From Francisellaceae bacterium UBA6186 (GTDB lineage: Bacteria; Pseudomonadota; Gammaproteobacteria; UBA6186; Azoamicaceae), in assembly GCA_002422785.1 (NCBI GenBank), contig DITK01000009.1, forward strand, positions 4,075 through 26,284: a DNA stretch of 22,210 nt, in the 5' to 3' direction. The first letter of the stretch is position 1. The number at the start of each line of letters is the position of its first letter. The notes under the pieces are model-generated. The model was not told the origin of the DNA, searched no databases, and saw only the letters and a list, made by a program, of their open reading frames with translations. Shown here one piece after another: positions 14,013 through 21,943 of this stretch. The position numbers were made by a program, and so were the translations under genes.

Positions 14013-15350
14013 TTATCCACCAACGGTTGCAACCATTCTCATCATTTTTAAATTATTAGTTTTTTGTCGAATTTTTTCAATTTTTGCTAGCGCATCCAGA
14101 TCCGCCTCTTTTTTTATTGTATCCCCGATTATAGGATAAGTCATAACATGCATACTTTTGGTTAACATGCTAGATAAGAAATTGTTAGCAATAAATGATT
14201 TTCTCCCAAGTAATTGATGACTAATTTTAGCTTCCCCGAGAGGATCCCTGCCACCATTATTTGGTTTTTTATTACTATAAATTTCAAAATCTCTACTATG
14301 TAATACTAGATTATAATTTTCAAACGAAGAGTGCTTAGACGTATGGGAATCCATAGTGCCAATCCCTTTATAAGTACTAAGACCGGCAAGTAACATACCG
14401 ACAGGACCAAGCGGGGCGCTGATTGCGCTGGCCATTAATCCGGCCGCCATTTGTTTGCACACATTACGCGATGGGTTAAATTTGAACAAATTAACATTAG
14501 CGAATGGGCAACTAGCTAAAATATTTTTGCTACCAGTTTGTTGTACCCCGTCTCTAGAATTTAAACAATAATCTGCCGTAATAGAAAAAGATTTACCTTG
14601 TTTATATTTATAAAAAGGATTTTGCAAATATTCACTAAATTTATGAGAGTTGTTGTAAGTGTTATTATCAACACCAGTAGAGTTAAAAGCACCTAATTCT
14701 AATTTGAGTATATTATTAATATTAATATTTTCACGATCTTTGGCTTCAAAACCATGCTTGTTAGCTAAATCAATTATTTCGTTAGTATATTGTTGATTAA
14801 TTTTACTGTCTGTGTTTTGTTCTGAGATTTTTTTTTGATCAGCATCATTTTGTACCATGCTGCATGCCAAATCTGTTAAACATCGTTGAGCTAATGCTCC
14901 CCCTAAGCTATGACCAGAGACACCTACTATTACTCTAGCGCCAGTTTTATTGTGTAAATGTTCGATTACCGCATTTATTTGAGGAATAATTCTTTTTCTT
15001 GCTGCTTGATAACTTTTAGCACCAGCACCATCGGATTCTAAATCCATATGGGCACTAGCTAAATTATGCGTACCACGCCATATTATTTCTACTCTGGGAG
15101 TCAGTTTATGATCATCAATTTCTACTATATATCCGACTAGGCTGCTATGGCCAGTTACAATTTTATGTATGGTAGCATTTATAGGTTCGCCATCGTTAGT
15201 GCTAAAGCACGGTAAACTTATTATAGAATCATCGCATATGTCGTTACCGTTAGTGTCTTTACTAGCATATGCTAATGTATGTGCTAGATATTCTTTATTA
15301 AGTAATCGGTGCATCATTGCAGCATTTCTAATTTTTTTAGTTTCCGGCAT
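14013..15350 (-). CDS. Class 3 lipase-like alpha/beta hydrolase, no signal peptide
   Basis: Alpha/beta hydrolase of 445 residues. The nucleophile elbow G-H-S148-L-G-G-A is clear. An upstream WRGT (in EIIWRGTHN) matches the oxyanion-side strand of lipase class 3. Later RDGVQ is a candidate for the Asp region and HSSFENY for the His of the triad. A glycine/alanine-rich hydrophobic stretch (MAAGLMASAISAPLGPVGML) lies near two thirds of the length. No signal peptide or RTX repeats are visible, so it is either cytoplasmic or exported by a signal-independent route. A host-directed lipid hydrolase is an idea, not shown. The start is set by GGAGA at 15363-15359, 8 bases before ATG 15350. A GTG at 15386 lies upstream of this and close to the predicted promoter. 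Confidence 0.78.
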   Translation of the reverse strand: MPETKKIRNAAMMHRLLNKEYLAHTLAYASKDTNGNDICDDSIISLPCFSTNDGEPINATIHKIVTGHSSLVGYIVEIDDHKLTPRVEIIWRGTHNLASAHMDLESDGAGAKSYQAARKRIIPQINAVIEHLHNKTGARVIVGVSGHSLGGALAQRCLTDLACSMVQNDADQKKISEQNTDSKINQQYTNEIIDLANKHGFEAKDRENININNILKLELGAFNSTGVDNNTYNNSHKFSEYLQNPFYKYKQGKSFSITADYCLNSRDGVQQTGSKNILASCPFANVNLFKFNPSRNVCKQMAAGLMASAISAPLGPVGMLLAGLSTYKGIGTMDSHTSKHSSFENYNLVLHSRDFEIYSNKKPNNGGRDPLGEAKISHQLLGRKSFIANNFLSSMLTKSMHVMTYPIIGDTIKKEADLDALAKIEKIRQKTNNLKMMRMVATVGG

Positions 15351-15358
15351 TACATTTA

Positions 15359-15363
15359 TCTCC
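15359..15363 (-). promoter_or_regulatory. Ribosome binding site fixing the lipase start
   Basis: GGAGA on the - strand, 8 bases before ATG 15350. No such site precedes the in-frame GTG at 15386. Confidence 0.65.
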
Positions 15364-15387
15364 AACATTATTATTTTGTTAGGCACT

Positions 15388-15414
15388 TTAATACGACATG
15401 AGGTGTACTGTCAA
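15388..15414 (-). promoter_or_regulatory. Possible promoter of the lipase-lolB-SemiSWEET run
   Basis: On the - strand, an exact TTGACA (15414-15409) is followed 15 bases later by TATTAA (15393-15388, four of six). The spacing is short of the ideal 17. It would give a leader of about 30 bases before ATG 15350. Confidence 0.4.
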
Positions 15415-15439
15415 CATAATTATTTATGTATTATTAAGT

Positions 15440-15453
15440 TATAATAGATCTAT
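15440..15453 (+). promoter_or_regulatory. Possible kdp operon -10 element with overlapping palindrome
   Basis: A consensus TATAAT at 15440-15445 lies 31 bases before the first small gene. The -35 position (TAATTA, 15417-15422) is poor, as expected of an activator-dependent promoter, but no KdpE gene is present here. A 10-base palindrome ATAGATCTAT (15444-15453) covers the end of the -10 and the likely start of transcription. Confidence 0.4.
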
Positions 15454-15463
15454 ATATTTATTG

Positions 15464-15469
15464 AAGGAG
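15464..15469 (+). promoter_or_regulatory. Strong ribosome binding site of the kdp-leading small gene
   Basis: AAGGAG, 7 bases before ATG 15477. It is the best such site in the operon and shows that the small upstream reading frame is translated. Confidence 0.7.
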
Positions 15470-15476
15470 TTGACAA

Positions 15477-15572
15477 ATGATAGATGCTATGTATTTAGGG
15501 CTTGGTTTAGTATTTTTTTTATTAAGTTATATTATAATTGAGCTATTTGATTTGTTGTTTATCGAACCTTGA
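15477..15572 (+). CDS. 31-residue membrane peptide leading the kdp operon
   Basis: An unnamed small protein with a single hydrophobic helix (MYLGLGLVFFLLSYIIIELF) and an acidic C-terminal tail (FDLLFIEP). It has the strongest ribosome binding site of the operon, and its TGA overlaps the ATG of kdpF (TGATG), so kdpF translation is coupled to it. From general knowledge, small one-helix proteins with a similar LGLxxxFFxLSxxxxxLCDxL-like pattern occur just before kdpF in other proteobacteria and are mostly annotated as hypothetical; I could not search to confirm. Likely role: an extra small subunit or assembly factor of the KdpFABC pump (inference). Confidence 0.7.
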   Translation: MIDAMYLGLGLVFFLLSYIIIELFDLLFIEP

Positions 15573-15661
15573 TGACTACTAGTTATTTAATTATAGGTTG
15601 TATCGTTCTGCTATTGTTTATTTATTTATTAATTGCTTTATTTAAACCGGAAATTTTTTAA
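15572..15661 (+). CDS. kdpF: Potassium-transporting ATPase small subunit KdpF
   Basis: A 29-residue one-helix peptide, the same length as E. coli KdpF, with the family's C-terminal pattern (YLLIALFKPEIF). KdpF sits at the lipid-facing side of KdpA and stabilises the KdpFABC complex. It has no Shine-Dalgarno of its own; it relies on the TGATG overlap with the preceding peptide. kdpA follows after 18 bases. Confidence 0.88.
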   Translation: MTTSYLIIGCIVLLLFIYLLIALFKPEIF

Positions 15662-15679
15662 TTATAAAATCATCACATA

Positions 15680-17392
15680 ATGATAGATAACAATATATTA
15701 CAGATCATAATCTATTTTAGCGTTTTATTATTATTAATTAAACCAATAGGTATCTATATAGCCGGCATTTTTACGGGGGCATACGACAACAAATCTTATT
15801 ATACTATCAAAATTTTATTATATATCGAACAACAGATCTATAGGATCTGTAATATTTCGCCCCAACAATGCATGAATTGGAAAGAGTATGCAAAATCGAT
15901 TTTAATTTTTAATTTTTTAGGATTTGTCTTAATTTATCTAATCCAAAGATGGCAAATATTTTTGCCGTTAAATAGTCAGAATTTTGGATCGGTTACACCA
16001 GATGTAGCATTTAATACTGCGGCTAGTGTTGTAACAAATACCAATTGGCAAGCTTATGTAGGTGAATCTAGTTTAAGTTATTTTACACAAATGATAGGAT
16101 TAACCGTACAAAATTTTATTTCAGCCGCAACAGGAATGGCTGTGTTACTTGCATTAATTAGAGGTATTAAAGGTTCGGAAATATCTCATCTGGGAAATTT
16201 TTGGGTAGATATAGTACGTGGAATAATTTATATTTTTATTCCTTTTTCTATAATTTTATCTTTATTATTAGTATCACAAGGTGTTCCGCAAAATTTAAAA
16301 AATTATCAATATACAGAAACCAAAAGTATCATTCCTATGGGACCTGTTGCATCGCAAATTGCAATCAAGCAATTAGGAACTAATGGTGGCGGTTATTTTA
16401 ATGCTAATGCTGCTCATCCTTTCGAAAATCCAACTCCATTAAGCAATTTTTTAGCAATGTTAGCAATAATGATAATCCCTGCTTCCCTATGCTATACGTT
16501 TGGCCTGATGATTAAAGATGTTAAACAAGGTTGGACTTTATTGCTTGCAATGTTATTGATTTTAATACCGTGTTCAATATTAACAGTTATAATTGAAAAC
16601 AATAACAATAAAATATTAAGTAATATCACTTTGAATAATCACAAAATAGTTTTATCTGGATCGAATATGGAAGGTAAAGAAGTAAGATTTGGGTCCTTGA
16701 ATTCTGGGCTATGGGCAACTATTACTACAGCTACTAGTAATGGTTCTGTTAATTCTATGCATTCTTCTTTTTACCCCTTAGGAGGATTAATACCTTTATG
16801 GTTAATAAGTTTGGGAGAAATAATTTTTGGAGGAGTTGGGTCTGGATTATATCAAATGTTAATATTTGTGATGCTAACAGTGTTTTTTTGTGGTTTGATG
16901 GTTGGTAGGACACCAGAGTATCTTGGCAAAAAGATCGAGACTTTTGAAATTAAAATGGCATCTTTTGCAATATTGGTAACCCCCATCATGGTTCTGGTTG
17001 GTACAGCTGCGGCTCTTATAACGAATATAGGCAGATCTGGGATAAGTAATTTTGGAGCACATGGTTTAACTGAAGTTTTATATGCGTTTTCTTCCATGTT
17101 TAATAATAATGGTAGTTCTTTTGCTGGAATAAAATCTAATGTTTTTTATAATATGGTAGGTGGTTTTGGTATGTTAATTGGACGTTATTGGATTATAATT
17201 TCAGTATTAGCTATTGCTGGTTCTTTTGCCAGAAAAAAATTTATACCAAATAGTTCTGGCACCTTGCCTACGGATAATTTATTGTTTGTGAGTATATTGG
17301 TATTTTTTATTATAATGATAGGTTCATTAATTTTTTTACCAGCATTTTTGTTGGGCCCAGTTTTGGAACATTTAATCATGTTGGATAATTAA
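15680..17392 (+). CDS. kdpA: Potassium-transporting ATPase channel-like subunit KdpA
   Basis: Potassium-selective channel-like subunit of the high-affinity KdpFABC pump in the inner membrane. It has 570 residues (E. coli 557). The four selectivity-filter regions are all recognisable: TNTNWQ at about 119-124, G233-T-N-G-G-G, T352-S-N-G355-S, and N-N-N-G478-S-S-F. The loop GYFNANAAHPFENP is typical. Around ten membrane segments are visible. There is no clear ribosome binding site before ATG 15680, so it is probably coupled to kdpF. Its stop overlaps the kdpB start by one base (TAATG). The selectivity residues are intact, so the pump should be functional. Confidence 0.96.
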   Translation: MIDNNILQIIIYFSVLLLLIKPIGIYIAGIFTGAYDNKSYYTIKILLYIEQQIYRICNISPQQCMNWKEYAKSILIFNFLGFVLIYLIQRWQIFLPLNSQNFGSVTPDVAFNTAASVVTNTNWQAYVGESSLSYFTQMIGLTVQNFISAATGMAVLLALIRGIKGSEISHLGNFWVDIVRGIIYIFIPFSIILSLLLVSQGVPQNLKNYQYTETKSIIPMGPVASQIAIKQLGTNGGGYFNANAAHPFENPTPLSNFLAMLAIMIIPASLCYTFGLMIKDVKQGWTLLLAMLLILIPCSILTVIIENNNNKILSNITLNNHKIVLSGSNMEGKEVRFGSLNSGLWATITTATSNGSVNSMHSSFYPLGGLIPLWLISLGEIIFGGVGSGLYQMLIFVMLTVFFCGLMVGRTPEYLGKKIETFEIKMASFAILVTPIMVLVGTAAALITNIGRSGISNFGAHGLTEVLYAFSSMFNNNGSSFAGIKSNVFYNMVGGFGMLIGRYWIIISVLAIAGSFARKKFIPNSSGTLPTDNLLFVSILVFFIIMIGSLIFLPAFLLGPVLEHLIMLDN

Positions 17393-19461
17393 TGAATACA
17401 TGGCTTAATAAATATGCCAAATGTGATATTAAATTAATAGATTGTTTTATCAATGCTTGTTTAAAATTGCATCCTTTACATCAAATTAAAAATCCAACAA
17501 TGTTTACGGTATATGTTGGTAGTTTGATTAGTACTGGCTTGTTGATCCAAACACTATTTATTCATCATATCAATGATAATTTGTTTGGATTGTTAGTAAC
17601 TTTGTTTTTGTGGCTCACTTTGTTGTTAGCCAATTTTGCAGAATCTTTAGCAGAAATGAATGGCAAAGCTCAAGCTGCATCTTTACGTCGAACTCGTCAT
17701 GAAGTGGCAGCTAAAAAACTTTTATCTAAAGATCGTAATTCTGAAATTATTTTGGTCAAATCTGGTGAATTAAAAATTAATGATTATGTGTTAGTTGAGG
17801 AAGGTGATTATATTCCATGTGATGGAGATGTAATAGAGGGGATCGCATCAGTTAATGAAAGTGCTATAACTGGAGAAAGTGCACCAGTTATCAGAGAAAG
17901 TGGGGGAGATAAAAGTTCCGTAACTGGTGGCACTAGATTAATTTCTGATTGGTTAATTATAAAAATTACAGTGAACCATGGAGAAACATTCTTAGATCAT
18001 ATGATAAATTTAGTAGAAGGTTCTAGACGACAAAAAACTCCCAATGAAATAGCTTTAAATATTATCTTAGCAGCATTTACTATAATTTTTTTATTAGTTT
18101 GTGCAACATTATTACCTTATTCTATTTATACTGCTTGGTACATGCAATCTAGTAAAATTATATCTATAACTGTATTAGTTGCACTTTTTGTATGTTTAGC
18201 TCCAACCACTATTAGCGCATTAATTTCAGCTATCGGTATTGCTGGGATGGATCGTATGATTAAATATAATGTAGTTGCATTATCAGGTAGAGCAATAGAG
18301 GCGGCTGGCGATGTTAATATACTATTGTTGGATAAAACTGGAACAATTACTTTGGGTAATCGTCAAGCGAGTGAATTTATTCCGGTTAATAATATCAGTG
18401 ATAAATTTTTGGCTCATGCCGCTCAATTATCTTCGATTGCAGACGAAACAGTTGAGGGTCGGAGTGTGGTTGTTTTGGCCAAAGAAAAATATGGTATAAG
18501 AGGTAGAAATTTAGAACAATTAGGTTGTAAATTTATATCGTTTACCGCCCAAAGCAAAATGAGCGGTATTGATTTAAAAAATTATGAAATTAGAAAAGGT
18601 GCTCCAGATGCTATTATTGAATATGTTCGCACTAATGGTGGGGAAATTGACCATACATTACAAGATTTGATAAATAATATTGCCAAACAAGGCGAGACGC
18701 CATTGTTAGTTGCGTCCAAATCTAAAGTGTTAGGCATAATTAGATTGAAAGATATAATTAAAGGCGGGATCAAAGAAAGATTTGCAGATCTAAGAAGCAT
18801 GGGTATAAAAACTATCATGGTAACAGGAGATAATGAATTCACTGCTGCTGCAATTGCAGCAGAAGCTGGAGTAGATGATTTTTTAGCACAAGCTACGCCA
18901 AAAGATAAATTAGATTTAATTAAAAAGTTACAACAAGGAGGCAACTTGGTTGCAATGGCAGGAGACGGTACTAACGATGCTCCGGCTTTAGCGCAAGCTG
19001 ATGTTGCGGTTGCGATGAATACTGGTACTCAGATAGCGAAAGAAGCTGGTAATATGATAGATTTAGATTCTAATCCAACTAAACTTGTTGAAATAGTAAC
19101 AGTTGGAAAACAATTATTAATTACTAGGGGGGCTATTACCACATTTAGTATTTCTAATGATTTGGCTAAATATTTTGCTATTTTACCAGCGGCTTTTGCT
19201 AATACTTATCCGGCGTTAAATAATTTAAATATTATGCGCTTGTCAACTCCACAAAGTGCAATATTGTCGGCAGTTATTTTTAATGCTCTAATTATATTAT
19301 GTTTAGTTCCTCTAGCTTTAAAAGGAGTTAATTGTCGCAGTATGTCTGCTGTCGATTTACTGAAAATTAACATGTTAGTGTATGGGGTAGGCGGTTTCGT
19401 GACGCCTTTTATTGGTATAAAAATAATTGATTTTTGTATTTCTAATATTTTTGTATTGTAG
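17392..19461 (+). CDS. kdpB: Potassium-transporting P-type ATPase subunit KdpB
   Basis: Catalytic P-type ATPase of KdpFABC (689 residues, E. coli 682). All motifs are intact: T160-G-E-S163 in the actuator domain (the Ser is the site of inhibitory phosphorylation in E. coli), D314-K-T-G-T with the phosphorylated Asp, MVTGDN in the P domain, and G524-D-G-T-N-D-A-P. Membrane segments flank these in the usual order. ATG 17392 overlaps the kdpA stop by one base. kdpC follows after 22 bases. Confidence 0.97.
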   Translation: MNTWLNKYAKCDIKLIDCFINACLKLHPLHQIKNPTMFTVYVGSLISTGLLIQTLFIHHINDNLFGLLVTLFLWLTLLLANFAESLAEMNGKAQAASLRRTRHEVAAKKLLSKDRNSEIILVKSGELKINDYVLVEEGDYIPCDGDVIEGIASVNESAITGESAPVIRESGGDKSSVTGGTRLISDWLIIKITVNHGETFLDHMINLVEGSRRQKTPNEIALNIILAAFTIIFLLVCATLLPYSIYTAWYMQSSKIISITVLVALFVCLAPTTISALISAIGIAGMDRMIKYNVVALSGRAIEAAGDVNILLLDKTGTITLGNRQASEFIPVNNISDKFLAHAAQLSSIADETVEGRSVVVLAKEKYGIRGRNLEQLGCKFISFTAQSKMSGIDLKNYEIRKGAPDAIIEYVRTNGGEIDHTLQDLINNIAKQGETPLLVASKSKVLGIIRLKDIIKGGIKERFADLRSMGIKTIMVTGDNEFTAAAIAAEAGVDDFLAQATPKDKLDLIKKLQQGGNLVAMAGDGTNDAPALAQADVAVAMNTGTQIAKEAGNMIDLDSNPTKLVEIVTVGKQLLITRGAITTFSISNDLAKYFAILPAAFANTYPALNNLNIMRLSTPQSAILSAVIFNALIILCLVPLALKGVNCRSMSAVDLLKINMLVYGVGGFVTPFIGIKIIDFCISNIFVL

Positions 19462-19483
19462 CATTTAGGAATTTTAAAAAATT

Positions 19484-20071
19484 ATGCACCAAATTATTAA
19501 TTATATTAAAACATCTTTAAAGCTATTGTTGATTTTCAGTTTGATTACTGGAGTAATTTATCCATTGTTTATTACAGGGTTATCGCAGGTATTGTTTTAT
19601 CATAAAGCTAATGGCAGTTTAATTATTAAAGATAAAAAAATGATTGGTTCAGAAATGATTGGTAAATATTTTCATAATCCAAAATATTTTTTATCTAGAC
19701 CATCTTCAACTAAAAATTTCCCATATAATTCAATGTATTCTGGTGGATCTAATTTGGGAACTACAAATTTATTGTTAATCAATCAAATAATAACAAGAGT
19801 TAAAGAATTAAAAAAAATTGATCCAGGGAATATAAAACCTATACCAATAGAATTAGTTACAGCCTCAGGCAGCGGTTTGGATCCGCATATTAATGTAGGA
19901 TCAGCATATTACCAAGCTGCAAGAATCGCCAAACTAAATAATTTATCCATCCATATTATTAATAATTTAATTGATAAACATACGGAACTACCGCAATTAG
20001 GTTTTTTAGGGACAGCAAGAATTAATGTTTTAAAATTAAATTTAGAGCTTGATAGTATAAATAAATCTTAA
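19484..20071 (+). CDS. kdpC: Potassium-transporting ATPase subunit KdpC
   Basis: Periplasm-exposed subunit with one N-terminal membrane anchor (about 10-34), needed for assembly and high-affinity transport. It has 195 residues (E. coli 190). Conserved features are GSEMIGKYFHNPKYFLSRPS, VTASGSGLDPHI, QAARIAKLN and the end GFLGTARINVLKLNLEL. An AGGA lies about 13 bases before the ATG. It belongs to the kdp operon, and kdpD follows after 18 bases. Confidence 0.95.
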   Translation: MHQIINYIKTSLKLLLIFSLITGVIYPLFITGLSQVLFYHKANGSLIIKDKKMIGSEMIGKYFHNPKYFLSRPSSTKNFPYNSMYSGGSNLGTTNLLLINQIITRVKELKKIDPGNIKPIPIELVTASGSGLDPHINVGSAYYQAARIAKLNNLSIHIINNLIDKHTELPQLGFLGTARINVLKLNLELDSINKS

Positions 20072-20089
20072 TAAATTTGGATACAACAC

Positions 20090-21931
20090 ATGGCAGACCC
20101 AGAACGACCTAGCCCTAATGAATTATTAGGATACGTACAAAAAACAGAATCAGAACAACTATTAGGCAAATTAAAAATTTATTTAGGAGCAGCTCCAGGA
20201 GTAGGTAAAACCCATACCATGCTTGCCACTGCAATTGAAAAAATTAAAGAAGGTGTAGATGTAGTTGCAGGAATTGTAGAAGCTCATGGACGTCATGAAA
20301 TAGAAGTGTTAGCAAACAAAATAGAAACACTGCCATTAAATAATATGGTTTACAAAGAAAAAAATTTAACTGAATTTGATTTGGATGGTGCTATTCGGCG
20401 TAAACCGCAATTATTACTTGTTGATGAATTAGCGCATTCTAATATTCCTGGATTAAGGCACGAGAAACGTTGGCAAGATATAATAGAGATTTTAAATAAT
20501 GGAATAGATGTTTATACCACGCTTAATGTGCAACATATAGAAAGTTTAAATAGTATTGTGGCTCAAGTTATTGGTGTTATAGTTAGAGAAACTGTACCTG
20601 ATATGGTGTTAGAAAAAGCGTATTCTATAGAGCTAATAGATTTACCGCCAGAAGAATTAATACAGCGTCTTAAAGAAGGTAAAGTATATGTAACCACTGA
20701 TACAGCCTTGGCTGTTGATAATTTTTTTCGCCAAGACAACTTAAATGCACTAAGAGAATTAGCTTTAAGAGTTACAGCAGAACAGGTAGAAGCTAAAGTA
20801 TTGTTGCATAGACATGGTGATTCGATAGAAAAAATTTGGCCTGTTAAAGAACGTTTATTAGTCTGTATTAATCAAAATGTTAATGCTGCTAAATTAATTC
20901 GCACTACTTTTAGAATATCTAAACGACTAAAAGCTGAATGGGCTGCGATATATATCGAAATACCAAATTTAGAATTGTCTAATGAAGAACGAACTAACAT
21001 TATTAATAATTTACGCTTGGTTGAAAGATTAGGCGGGCAAAGTTTGACTGTTAGTGGTTATAATATTGCTAAAGAAATCATATGTTTTGCTAATAGTAAT
21101 CATATAACCAGGATAATTTTAGGGCAAAGATCTAGATCTCGTTGGGCAGCAATATTCAACCCCAGTTTAGCTGATGAATTAGTAAGAAGTGGTGATGCTA
21201 TAGATTTACATATTTTACGATCTGATTATCAAAAAAATATTTCTAAAATTGCTAATTTACAACATGCTAAGCAATTTTTTTTTGGAATGAATAATAATGT
21301 TTGTTTTGCCATACTTATTTTAAGTATAATTTTTTCTTGGTTAATAAATTTTTTATTATTTAAATATTTAAAATTAAATATAGAATTTAATAGTTATCGT
21401 TATATAACAGTATTTATTGTTATATGGTTGACAATGTGGTTAATTATTTATCTGCTGTTACGTTTAAGAAGGCAAATAAATTTTTCTAAAGCACGTGAGC
21501 AACATTTGGCCACTATGCATTTTCTAAATAAACAGCTTATTAAAACCAGGGGTGCCAATAAATTGTTGGAACTTGCGGTCAAGCATATAGCCGAGATTTT
21601 TGATAGTACAGTATTGATACTGTTTCATGATCTATATCCAGAAGAACATGTAAAATCTAATTTAACTTTAAAAGATCAAAGTGTGGCTGCTTGGGTGTAT
21701 AGTTCAGGGATGATAGCTGGGTTAGGAACTCAAACATTACCGGATAATAAAGCAGTTTATATCCCACTAATAGGATCTAAAGGTCAGCAGGGTGTTTTGC
21801 GTGTTTTACCAAAAGATCCTAATAGATTGCTTATTCCAGAACAAATGCATCTTTTAGAGGGGTTTTGTAATCAGATTGCTATGGCACTAGAGGTGGAACA
21901 ATTATACGAAAAATCTAACAAATATGATTAA
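20090..21931 (+). CDS. kdpD: Short KdpD: sensor modules only, histidine kinase domain absent
   Basis: Potassium/turgor sensor of the KdpDE system, but 613 residues instead of about 890. In order: the N-terminal KdpD domain with Walker A (G33-A-A-P-G-V-G-K-T41) and Walker B (LLLVDELAHSN, 108-118), a universal-stress-like domain (about 250-375), hydrophobic segments at about 402-425 and 437-460, and a GAF domain (about 480-605). The second segment aligns with the fourth membrane helix of normal KdpD (it ends in LRLRRQ), so helices 2 and 3 appear missing. The protein stops just after GAF (IPEQMHLLEGFCNQ), before any H-box, and only 12 bases separate it from the next, convergent gene. No kinase remnant and no kdpE are present. 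It may act by direct binding to the pump or partner with a kinase elsewhere (inference). Confidence 0.88.
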   Translation: MADPERPSPNELLGYVQKTESEQLLGKLKIYLGAAPGVGKTHTMLATAIEKIKEGVDVVAGIVEAHGRHEIEVLANKIETLPLNNMVYKEKNLTEFDLDGAIRRKPQLLLVDELAHSNIPGLRHEKRWQDIIEILNNGIDVYTTLNVQHIESLNSIVAQVIGVIVRETVPDMVLEKAYSIELIDLPPEELIQRLKEGKVYVTTDTALAVDNFFRQDNLNALRELALRVTAEQVEAKVLLHRHGDSIEKIWPVKERLLVCINQNVNAAKLIRTTFRISKRLKAEWAAIYIEIPNLELSNEERTNIINNLRLVERLGGQSLTVSGYNIAKEIICFANSNHITRIILGQRSRSRWAAIFNPSLADELVRSGDAIDLHILRSDYQKNISKIANLQHAKQFFFGMNNNVCFAILILSIIFSWLINFLLFKYLKLNIEFNSYRYITVFIVIWLTMWLIIYLLLRLRRQINFSKAREQHLATMHFLNKQLIKTRGANKLLELAVKHIAEIFDSTVLILFHDLYPEEHVKSNLTLKDQSVAAWVYSSGMIAGLGTQTLPDNKAVYIPLIGSKGQQGVLRVLPKDPNRLLIPEQMHLLEGFCNQIAMALEVEQLYEKSNKYD

Positions 21932-21943
21932 TGTAATATAAAA

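Noticed and set aside
14013..15386. Lipase starting at GTG 15386
   Set aside because: It has no ribosome binding site and falls near the predicted transcription start, while ATG 15350 has GGAGA at ideal spacing.
15470..15497. Exact TTGACA at 15470-15475 as a -35 element for kdp
   Set aside because: It sits between the ribosome binding site and the ATG of the first small gene, and the matching -10 (TATTTA) is poor. Probably chance.
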